Of a stretch of DNA of 64,000 bases, positions 57,434 through 64,000 are shown in pieces. Within the stretch, counting starts at the first letter, position 1. Each line of letters starts with the position of its first letter. Source of the DNA: CBFHSF01 sp965661055 (GTDB lineage: Bacteria > Bacteroidota > Bacteroidia > Flavobacteriales > Schleiferiaceae); NCBI GenBank assembly GCA_965661055.1, contig CBFICS010000007.1, forward strand, positions 1-64,000. The letters run 5' to 3'. The notes under the pieces are model-generated. The model was not told the origin of the DNA and did not search any database. It saw only the letters and a program-made list of their open reading frames with translations. The position numbers and the translations under genes were made by a program.

Positions 57434-59620
57434 ATGGCGACCTTAGAGAAGATCAGACAGCGATCAAAATTGGTTATCATTCTTATCGGATTAGCGATTG
57501 CAGCCTTTACCTTAACAGACTTATTAAGTTCAGGTAAAAGCGCCTTTGGCGGAAATGATGATACGGTGATGGAGGTGAACGGCGAAAAGATTAGCCGTGT
57601 TGTGTTTTCAGAAAAATTGACAAACAGAACCGATCAGTACAAACAACAGATGAATGATCCGTCATTGAGCAAAGTTACCACTAAGCAGTTGGTAGATGCA
57701 ACGTATGACGAAATACTTCGTGCTGAAATCATGAAGGAGTATGCTGATAAAGGATTTATGGTGACAAGTGATGAATTGTCATACCGTATTGTTAACAATC
57801 CTAATATTAGACAAACGCAAGCGTTTATTGATCCGAATACAAGACAGTTTAGTGAGGACATGTTCAATAGACAGCTAGCTAGCCTACGTGAAGCTAAAGA
57901 CGAAAGTCAGCAAAATAGCGACCAATGGGCTCAATGGATTTCTTTTGAAGAGTCTGTCAAAGAACAAGGTCTCCAAAATAAAGTTTTTACTGCTGCTAGA
58001 AAAGGTATTTACATGCCAACTAAAATAGCAGAGTACCAGTACAAAGTAAACAATTCTACCCGATCAGCTTCTTTTGTATTCCTTCCTTATACAGATGTTG
58101 AAGACACTGAAGTAGAAGTTTCAGATGCTGATATTAAGAATTACGTTTCTAAAAATCCAATGGCTTTTAAACAAGAAAATTCAAGAGATTTTCAATTTGC
58201 TAACTTCCCTATCAAACCTTCAACAGAAGATTATAATGAGGTACAAGCGCAGTTAAAAGCCTTGATAGATGACCAAGTAGTAAGAAACAACAGAACCAAG
58301 CAGTCTGATACCCTTATCGGTTTTTCAAATACTTCTGATGACAGTGTATTTGTTAACGCGAATAGTGAATATCCTTTTGATCCTTCTGTTTATGTACCAG
58401 GAGAACTTCCTATTGAGATTGATTCTATCATGTCTGGTGCTGAGCAAGGGTTTATCTACGGGCCATACCGTTCAGAAAATGGTTTCAAACTTTCTAAGCT
58501 AGTAGAAGTTAGAAATATCGCGGATTCAGTAGAATCTAAGCACATCCTTATTTCTTTCCGTGGTGCTACCAGAGCCGGTGAAGATGTAGTAAGAACAGGA
58601 ATGGAAGCAAAGCTTTTAGCAGATAGCCTTTCAGAAGTTCTTAACGGTGATAGATCTCTTTGGGATTCGATTAACAACACTTACAGTGATGACAGAGTTG
58701 CCAAAGCCAAAGAGGGTGATTTAGGATGGATTACTAGAGATGCTCAGTTTGACCCTACTTTTAAAGCCTATGTGTTTAGAGCTAAGAAAGGTTCAATTGG
58801 TGTTGTTTACACTCAATTTGGTTTCCATATTATCAAACTAGTAGATTCAAAAGGTGAAAACCGTGGAATGAAAGTGGGAACCATTTACAGAGAGGTTACA
58901 CCATCAGAGAAAACCCTAAACGATATCTATGATCGTGCTTCTAAATTTGCAGCTGAGGTTGATGGCGCTGAAGACATTTCTGCGGTAGCTACTGAATTGG
59001 GGGCAACCGTAAGGTTGGCTAAAGACATTAAAGAGTTTGATGAAAGAGTTCCTGGTCTAGGTAATAACAGAGATATTGTTCGTTGGACCTTTGGAGAAGA
59101 TCGTCAGGTTGGTGATATTCAATTGCTTTCTAACAATCAAGAAAGTTATGTGGTATTGATATTAACCGGTATCAATGAAGAAGGGTTGATGAGTGTTGAA
59201 AAAGCTCGTGCTACAGCTACTTCAGAAATCATCAAAAATAAGAAAGCAGAGATCCTTATTAAAAAGATCAATGAGGCTAACGCTTCAGACATTACTTCCC
59301 TAGGTGCCGCTCTTAAGCAAAAAGAAGTTCCTGCAAGTGTTGCCTTGACTTCAAACAGTCTTGGTGCTGTGGGTAGCGAGCCGCTTGTTGTAGGTGCTAT
59401 CGGTGGACTTGAATTAAACCAATTGTCTAAGCCGATTAAAGGAGATAGAGGTGTTTTTGTTGCTGTGGTAACAAACGTTATTGAGCCTTCTTCAGTTCCT
59501 GATCAAAAGCCAATGGCAATGCAACAATCTTCTCAATCCAAAAATAGAGTGATTAATACTTTTGTAAAGTCACTAGAAGAAGATATGAATGTAGTAGATA
59601 ATAGACCTTTATTCTACTAG
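57434..59620 (+). CDS. ppiD: Periplasmic peptidyl-prolyl isomerase (PpiD/SurA type)
   Basis: 728 residues. One membrane helix (about 13-31, IILIGLAIAAFTLTDLL) anchors it. A SurA_N-type chaperone domain (residues 40-210; ISRVVFSEKLTNRTDQYKQQ) is followed by parvulin rotamase sequence (SKHILISFRGAT, GDLGWITRDAQFDPTFKAY, FGFHIIKLVDSKGE). It helps fold outer-membrane proteins at the periplasmic face. It follows the lptC-CNNM genes and ends at a strong terminator. Confidence 0.93.
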   Translation: MATLEKIRQRSKLVIILIGLAIAAFTLTDLLSSGKSAFGGNDDTVMEVNGEKISRVVFSEKLTNRTDQYKQQMNDPSLSKVTTKQLVDATYDEILRAEIMKEYADKGFMVTSDELSYRIVNNPNIRQTQAFIDPNTRQFSEDMFNRQLASLREAKDESQQNSDQWAQWISFEESVKEQGLQNKVFTAARKGIYMPTKIAEYQYKVNNSTRSASFVFLPYTDVEDTEVEVSDADIKNYVSKNPMAFKQENSRDFQFANFPIKPSTEDYNEVQAQLKALIDDQVVRNNRTKQSDTLIGFSNTSDDSVFVNANSEYPFDPSVYVPGELPIEIDSIMSGAEQGFIYGPYRSENGFKLSKLVEVRNIADSVESKHILISFRGATRAGEDVVRTGMEAKLLADSLSEVLNGDRSLWDSINNTYSDDRVAKAKEGDLGWITRDAQFDPTFKAYVFRAKKGSIGVVYTQFGFHIIKLVDSKGENRGMKVGTIYREVTPSEKTLNDIYDRASKFAAEVDGAEDISAVATELGATVRLAKDIKEFDERVPGLGNNRDIVRWTFGEDRQVGDIQLLSNNQESYVVLILTGINEEGLMSVEKARATATSEIIKNKKAEILIKKINEANASDITSLGAALKQKEVPASVALTSNSLGAVGSEPLVVGAIGGLELNQLSKPIKGDRGVFVAVVTNVIEPSSVPDQKPMAMQQSSQSKNRVINTFVKSLEEDMNVVDNRPLFY

Positions 59621-59635
59621 AAATATTTACGATTC

Positions 59636-59672
59636 AAAAAAAAGCCCTTGCAATTTGCAAGGGCTTTTTTTT
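59636..59672. terminator. Terminator after ppiD
   Basis: The stem AAAAAGCCCTTGC / GCAAGGGCTTTTT, with an AATTT loop, is followed by a long T run. It also faces the convergent gene ending at 59681. Confidence 0.92.
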
Positions 59673-59680
59673 TCTAAAAC

Positions 59681-60157
59681 CTAAAAGTTTACTTGAAGTC
59701 CAATTCCATACCTGCCTACGGCAAGATCTAAATCAATCGCATTAGACTCTTCTTGTCCAAGGTTGTACTTGGGGATTAACCGGTTTACCTTTTTATGAAA
59801 ATAGTACTTTAATGGAATAGCAATTGCCATGCTTGCGAGCCCGTAATAGGCAATTTCCCAATCGGGATTGTCGGTGTAAGAGGCCTGCGAAACTGGCCAT
59901 AGAATTAAAACGGTTGCCGCCGCGTGAAATACGGTATAACCTGTGTAACTCCACATCAAAGAATTTGATTCTGCCGAGGTAGCGGGGTTTGCCTGAAAAA
60001 GGTTTAAGAGTTGTAAATCAGTCAGCTCAATATCACATTTGTAATACTTGGTTTTTTGGAAAAAACCTCCTTCCTCCACAGTGATGGGCTGTGTTTGTGA
60101 TATCCCTACCGTTGAAATGAGCAACGTAAGGATAGTAAATAGTGGTGTACTTCTCAT
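59681..60157 (-). CDS. Hypothetical membrane protein
   Basis: 158 residues with a signal-like N-terminus (about 1-20, ending GISQ). Two helices follow (about 74-86 and 101-118), and the end reads LDLAVGRYGIGLQVNF. No recognised family. Single gene, convergent with ppiD, separate from the rodA unit. Confidence 0.7.
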   Translation of the reverse strand: MRSTPLFTILTLLISTVGISQTQPITVEEGGFFQKTKYYKCDIELTDLQLLNLFQANPATSAESNSLMWSYTGYTVFHAAATVLILWPVSQASYTDNPDWEIAYYGLASMAIAIPLKYYFHKKVNRLIPKYNLGQEESNAIDLDLAVGRYGIGLQVNF

Positions 60158-60212
60158 TTAGAATTTGATTTGGTAATAACTAAATGTACCAAAAAAATGA
60201 GAAACATTTACT

Positions 60213-61475
60213 TTAAAGCAATTCCCAACGGTATGAATCTAGTTTTACAAAGATGAAAAGTAAAATGGTAAAGCCCCAGAGAGAAGATCCCCCATAGCTA
60301 AAGAAAGGCAGAGGAATTCCGACAACAGGAGCCAATCCAATGGTCATAGCAATGTTGACGGTAAAGTGCAAAAACAATATGGCGGCAACGCTATAGCCAT
60401 AGACTCGACTAAAGGTTGACTTTTGCCTTTCAGCCAGAAAAACAAGTCTGAAAAGAAGTCCGAGAAATAAAATAATGACCACACTTGTGCCGATAAATCC
60501 GAACTCTTCGCCTACGGTACAAAAAATGAAATCAGTGCTCTGTTCTGGAACAAAGTTGAATTTGGTTTGGGTCCCGTTTAGAAAACCTTTACCCGTCGGA
60601 CCACCCGACCCGATGGCAATCATACTCTGATTGGTGTTGTATCCAATCCCTTTCGGGTCATGAGCTTTGCCCAGAAGAATGTTTATTCTATTTCTATGTC
60701 TGTCTTCTAATAACTCATTAAAGGCCTTGTCAACGGACGCTATGAAGAAAATAGACAATACGGTAAAACCTAATACTCCCCAAGCTGCGGTCTTTTTCTT
60801 TCGGACGGTGAAGGTTAAAAGGATTCCAATAATGAGAATTCCACCCCCTAAATAGTATTTGTCCATCAAAAGGGAAAGAATGAATAAGATAGAAAAAGCC
60901 AAGCCGCCAAAAATATATTTACTGGGCAAACCTTCTCTATAGAGAACTAGAAGTAGGGAAGCGTAGACCAAAGAAGAACCCATGTCAGGTTGCGGAGCAA
61001 TAATTATTGCGGGAGCAAAGATTATGATAATGGCAATAATTCTATGCGAGAGCTTTTTGATCGAAACGTTGAGTCCATTGAGGTATTTGGCCAACGCAAG
61101 AGCTGTCCCAAACTTAGCAAATTCTGAGGGTTGCAGCGAGAAACTGCCAATGGCATACCAACTCCTAGCCCCATTGACTTCCTTACCAAAAATCAAAACA
61201 CCTATGAGTAGTATAAGGGTAATTCCGTATATGGGGTAGGCAAATTTTTCGAAAATCCTGCCGTCTAATAGGAGTATACCTCCTGCCATAAGTAGTGAAG
61301 TAACAATCCAGATTAGCTGTTTACCATACTTCTGGGTGCTGTCAAAAATGCTTTGATGCTCCTCGTTAAAAACGGCGGCATAAATACTAATCCAGCCAAA
61401 TAAAATTAAAATGAAAAAAAGAGCTACGGTCAAAAAATAGATTTGACCTAAACCAGGACTATTTCGACTTCTCAT
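60213..61475 (-). CDS. rodA: Rod shape-determining SEDS glycosyltransferase RodA
   Basis: 420 residues, about ten helices of the SEDS family. GKEVNGARSWYAIGSFSLQPSEFAK is the signature with the essential Asp/Glu neighbourhood, and PQPDMGSSLVY and ATPIVGIPLPFFSYGGSS-like VVGIPLPFFSYGGSS follow. It polymerises glycan strands from lipid II together with PBP2. The start overlaps the PBP2 gene by 17 bases, so it is coupled. No FtsW-specific context is present. Confidence 0.95.
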   Translation of the reverse strand: MRSRNSPGLGQIYFLTVALFFILILFGWISIYAAVFNEEHQSIFDSTQKYGKQLIWIVTSLLMAGGILLLDGRIFEKFAYPIYGITLILLIGVLIFGKEVNGARSWYAIGSFSLQPSEFAKFGTALALAKYLNGLNVSIKKLSHRIIAIIIIFAPAIIIAPQPDMGSSLVYASLLLVLYREGLPSKYIFGGLAFSILFILSLLMDKYYLGGGILIIGILLTFTVRKKKTAAWGVLGFTVLSIFFIASVDKAFNELLEDRHRNRINILLGKAHDPKGIGYNTNQSMIAIGSGGPTGKGFLNGTQTKFNFVPEQSTDFIFCTVGEEFGFIGTSVVIILFLGLLFRLVFLAERQKSTFSRVYGYSVAAILFLHFTVNIAMTIGLAPVVGIPLPFFSYGGSSLWGFTILLFIFVKLDSYRWELL

Positions 61476-63315
61476 TTCTCTTTCTCTTATTTTCTAGAAT
61501 TAATTCTAACTGTTTGTCATATTCTTCTTGAAGCGATCCTTCAAGCATTCGTTTTTCAACGAGAGGTCTTGAAATACTGTCATTGAGGTACTCTTCAATC
61601 ATTAAAGTAGATATGGGAGCGGCCCATCTAGACCCCCAGTATCCGTTCTCTACGATAATGGCAATGGCAATTTTCGGATCATCTTTTGGCGCAAAGGCAA
61701 TGAAAATAGAATGGTCTTGCCCATGCGGGTTTTCAGCAGTCCCTGTTTTTCCGCAAATTTCTATTCCTTCTACCTGTGAACCTCTTGCGGTACCTTCAGT
61801 AAACACTTTGTACATCCCTTCAATTACTGGGTTAAAGTGCTTAGGTTCTACCGCGGTGTATTTTTTTTCAGTGAGCTGAGGATCATCTATTTTTTTTCCA
61901 CCAACTTCTTTTACAATATGAGGAGTAATGTAATATCCCCTATTGGCAATCGCAGCCGTCATATTGGCTAGTTGAATCGGTGTTACAACCAATTCACCTT
62001 GTCCAATTCCCATAGAAATCGTACTTACTGCCTTCCAACCTGTATAGCCAAATGCTCTATCAAAATAGTTTGCATCCGGAACAAATCCTCTACGACCGGT
62101 GGGTAAATCGTTGTTTAAGAATTTTCCCAGTCCGAAGCTTTTAACATTTTCGCTCCAATGATCCATTCCTTCTTGGGCAGTAGGATACTTTTCAATGATT
62201 CTCTTAAATACGTTGCTGTAATAATTGTTACAACTTTCAGAAATCGATTTAGATAAAGCCATTGTTCCCCCCTTACAGTGACAGCCAATGGTTAACCTTC
62301 CGTAGTGGAAGCCATGATGGCAAGTAAAGGTTGTTTGAGGCGTTATCACTCCCTCTTGAAGTCCAATTAATGCATTGATAACTTTAAAGGGTGATCCCGG
62401 AGGATATTCGGCTAAAAGTCCTCTGTCATAAAGAGGCTTATTGATGCTGTCGTAATAGAGTTCACTGTAGTTTTTTGATCGCTTCTGACCAACTAAAAGG
62501 TTGGGGTCATAGCTTGGGGCCGTAATTAAAGCAAGAATTTCTCCGGAGCTGGGTTCAATAGCTACAATAGATCCTCTTTTGTTTTGCATAAGTCTTTCAC
62601 CATACAGTTGAAGGTCTATGTCTATAGTAGAAACAATCTCTTTTCCTGGCGTAGGAAGCGTGTCGTAAATACCTCCTGCAAAGCTTCCTTTTTCGCGGTT
62701 GTGTACATCAACATTGATCCTCTTAACCCCGACCTTGCCCTTGAGTTCATCTTCGTATGCCTTGTCTATTCCTCCCACTCCGATAAGGTCACCCTTTTCA
62801 TAGTTCGGGTGGCTTTTTAAAAAGCGGTCATTGGCCTCGCCAATAAATCCCACTACGTTAGCTGCCCCTTTGTAGGGATAGTCTCTTAAAATTCTCTTTT
62901 GTGTGTAAAATCCATTAAACTCATGAAGTCTTTCTTGAACTCTGATGAAGTCTTCTTTAGAGATTTGTTTTAGAAATATAGACGGTTTATAAGTAGAGTA
63001 GTGCTTGGCTTTTAAGATTCTCTTGGTAACCTCTTCTACAGACAAGTCAAAAAGTTGAGCTAGGGTGTTGGTGTCTAAATCTGAAATTTGCTGTGGAATA
63101 ACCAAAAGGTCGTAAGCTACCTGGTTGGCAACGAGTAATTTTCCGTTTCGGTCGTAAATGTAGCCCCTCGGAGCGTAAAGTTTTATTTTTCGAGAGGCAT
63201 TACTTTCTGCAGAGAGTTGATATGATTTGTCAACTATCTGAATGTAAAACAACCGAGCAATAAAAGATAGCCCAATAAAGATGAAAAAAAAGTAAAAGAG
63301 GAATTTTCTTTCCAT
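61459..63315 (-). CDS. mrdA: Penicillin-binding protein 2
   Basis: 618 residues. A short cytoplasmic tail and one helix (about 5-25) are followed by the dimerisation domain (KLYAPRGYIYDRNGKLLVANQVAYDL) and the transpeptidase domain with SPFK (active Ser), SCN and KTGTAE (KTG). It crosslinks peptidoglycan in the elongasome with RodA. Its ATG overlaps the mreD stop by one base. Length fits PBP2 and not FtsI. Confidence 0.96.
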   Translation of the reverse strand: MERKFLFYFFFIFIGLSFIARLFYIQIVDKSYQLSAESNASRKIKLYAPRGYIYDRNGKLLVANQVAYDLLVIPQQISDLDTNTLAQLFDLSVEEVTKRILKAKHYSTYKPSIFLKQISKEDFIRVQERLHEFNGFYTQKRILRDYPYKGAANVVGFIGEANDRFLKSHPNYEKGDLIGVGGIDKAYEDELKGKVGVKRINVDVHNREKGSFAGGIYDTLPTPGKEIVSTIDIDLQLYGERLMQNKRGSIVAIEPSSGEILALITAPSYDPNLLVGQKRSKNYSELYYDSINKPLYDRGLLAEYPPGSPFKVINALIGLQEGVITPQTTFTCHHGFHYGRLTIGCHCKGGTMALSKSISESCNNYYSNVFKRIIEKYPTAQEGMDHWSENVKSFGLGKFLNNDLPTGRRGFVPDANYFDRAFGYTGWKAVSTISMGIGQGELVVTPIQLANMTAAIANRGYYITPHIVKEVGGKKIDDPQLTEKKYTAVEPKHFNPVIEGMYKVFTEGTARGSQVEGIEICGKTGTAENPHGQDHSIFIAFAPKDDPKIAIAIIVENGYWGSRWAAPISTLMIEEYLNDSISRPLVEKRMLEGSLQEEYDKQLELILENKRKRNEKSK

Positions 63316-63827
63316 TAGTATACCTTTCTTGAATAAACCGCCATCTGTATTATTATTAACAACACCAACGTTACAAGGGTGTTTATTATTGAGTCAAATA
63401 TTACAGAAAAAAGCATTGAAAACGAGAACGTTTCCCAAGCGTTTATCCACAGGCTAGTGGTGAAAAGCCCAATAGTGGAATAGACTACCACTTTTCCGAA
63501 ACCCAGTGTTTTTATGTTGAGTTGTTCGTATTCTAGTCCGCCTTGTGTAGATACGGCCCTTAAAATATTCGGACGAATAAAGGCCAGCAGCAGAGCACCA
63601 CTTGCGTGGATACCTCCCGTTCCTTGAAAAAGATCTACAATGAACCCTACGGTAAACCCCATAAATAGTACAGGAAGTGACTTAATCTTGGTGGGTAAAA
63701 ACAAAATGATGTATAAATACACCAACGGATTTAAGTATCCAAAGAGCTTGATGTTATCTATGATTACTACTTGCAATGCAAGAATAAGTAGAGAAGAAAG
63801 TACTATGGTAATTGGATTATTCTTCAC
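63315..63827 (-). CDS. mreD: Rod shape-determining protein MreD
   Basis: 170 residues from a GTG codon at 63827. Five hydrophobic helices (VIIDNIKLFGYLNPLVYLYIILFLP; LPVLFMGFTVGFIVDLFQG; LGFGKVVVYSTIGLFTTSLW) with the conserved GFTVGFIVDLFQGTGGIHASG loop fit MreD. It is an inner-membrane part of the elongasome. It overlaps the mreC stop by 11 bases and the PBP2 start by one. Confidence 0.9.
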   Translation of the reverse strand: MKNNPITIVLSSLLILALQVVIIDNIKLFGYLNPLVYLYIILFLPTKIKSLPVLFMGFTVGFIVDLFQGTGGIHASGALLLAFIRPNILRAVSTQGGLEYEQLNIKTLGFGKVVVYSTIGLFTTSLWINAWETFSFSMLFSVIFDSIINTLVTLVLLIIIQMAVYSRKVY

Positions 63828-64000
63828 CTTCTTCTAATTTTTCTCGTTCTTCTACAAATAGGTTTTCCACCACGTAAATAGGGCCCATTTCTGAGAAGTC
63901 ATGGGTCAATTTAATGGTGACGGCTAAAAATCCATCCCCTTCATTGAGCCTTTTGTGGGTAACTACCCCAATGGGCACTCCTGGAGGAAAAATCATTGAT
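63817..64000 (-). CDS. mreC: Rod shape-determining protein MreC, 3' part
   Basis: The frame is open to the window end; about 60 C-terminal residues are seen. SMIFPPGVPIGVV and FLAVTIKLTHDFSEMGPIYV are typical of the last MreC beta domain. The end is acidic (VEEREKLEEGEE). MreC is the periplasmic scaffold that activates PBP2/RodA. The order mreC-mreD-mrdA-rodA is the classical elongasome operon; mreB would be expected upstream, beyond the window. Confidence 0.88.
   Translation of the reverse strand, partial: SMIFPPGVPIGVVTHKRLNEGDGFLAVTIKLTHDFSEMGPIYVVENLFVEEREKLEEGEE

Noticed and set aside
1..64000. Prophage, transposon, integron, CRISPR or defence island
   Set aside because: No integrase, transposase, phage structural gene, cas gene or direct-repeat array was found; gene content and composition look like core chromosome.

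Overview
The window reads as core chromosome of a low-GC marine-type Bacteroidota, most likely order Flavobacteriales. The evidence is gliding/T9SS genes (gldE, gldD and two proteins with gliding-motility-associated C-terminal domains), TAnnTTTG promoter boxes with no recognisable Shine-Dalgarno sequences, a mevalonate-route HMG-CoA reductase beside a GYDIA-type GHMP kinase, and the gene order HU / mutY-ssb-gldE-gldD that I recall from Flavobacterium. I see no prophage, IS element, integron, CRISPR array or rRNA operon, and base composition looks even throughout.

Layout. 1-2608 (+): nucleotide-sugar genes (UDP-glucuronate decarboxylase 3' part, galE, rfbB). 2598-3494 (-): EamA transporter cut by an in-frame TGA. 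3633-10503 (+): copper-type HMA lipoprotein, heme A synthase, DUF4286, CoA-transferase, S9 peptidase, M16 peptidase, O-methyltransferase. 10620-14049 (-): an active/inactive pair of secreted M16 peptidases. 14375-18714 (+): rplU, rpmA, serS, a lipoprotein and a TPR protein. 18705-22399 (-): DUF2007, gldD, gldE, ssb, mutY. 22530-25654 (+): HU, TPR, a 29-residue COX24-like basic protein, RNase G/E, recX. 25639-27312 (-): NUMOD4/HNH protein and threonine aldolase. 27406-34234 (+): prfB, a 1074-residue T9SS cargo, arsC-like, SdpI-like and fumC, with a 55-residue membrane ORF on the other strand. 34286-36828 (-): DUF389 and mannose-1-phosphate guanylyltransferase. 36948-39087 (+): adk, obg, PAP2 phosphatase. 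39055-51732 (-, one + gene): DUF1801, T9SS/PKD protein, GHMP kinase, HMG-CoA reductase, small unknowns, RRM protein, a run of envelope lipoproteins and beta-barrels, a DEAD-box helicase and tRNA-Phe. 51812-59620 (+): coaX, outer-membrane protein, TPR, lptC, small membrane protein, CNNM/CorC protein, ppiD. 59681-64000 (-): an unknown membrane protein, then rodA, PBP2, mreD, mreC (partial).

How the genes work together. Most serve envelope construction and translation. The sugar-nucleotide genes feed surface polysaccharide, lptC and ppiD act in outer-membrane assembly, the mre/rod cluster drives wall elongation, gldD/gldE belong to gliding/T9SS, and the two type B CTD proteins are probable T9SS clients. 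Translation and RNA genes (rplU, rpmA, serS, prfB, rng, obg, tRNA-Phe, the COX24-like protein) are spread among them. Transcription units are separated by clear intrinsic terminators, many placed between convergent genes.

I did not find a convincing new multi-gene system. The most useful second looks are the nonsense-truncated EamA gene, promoter boxes exactly four bases from start codons (leaderless mRNAs), a terminator-like hairpin directly before the GHMP kinase start, the shortened Fe-S cysteine spacing in MutY, the tiny COX24-like gene, and the Gly/Tyr/Trp-rich lipoprotein cluster at 46-50 kb. Start codons were chosen by eye from signal peptides, family N-termini and promoter position.
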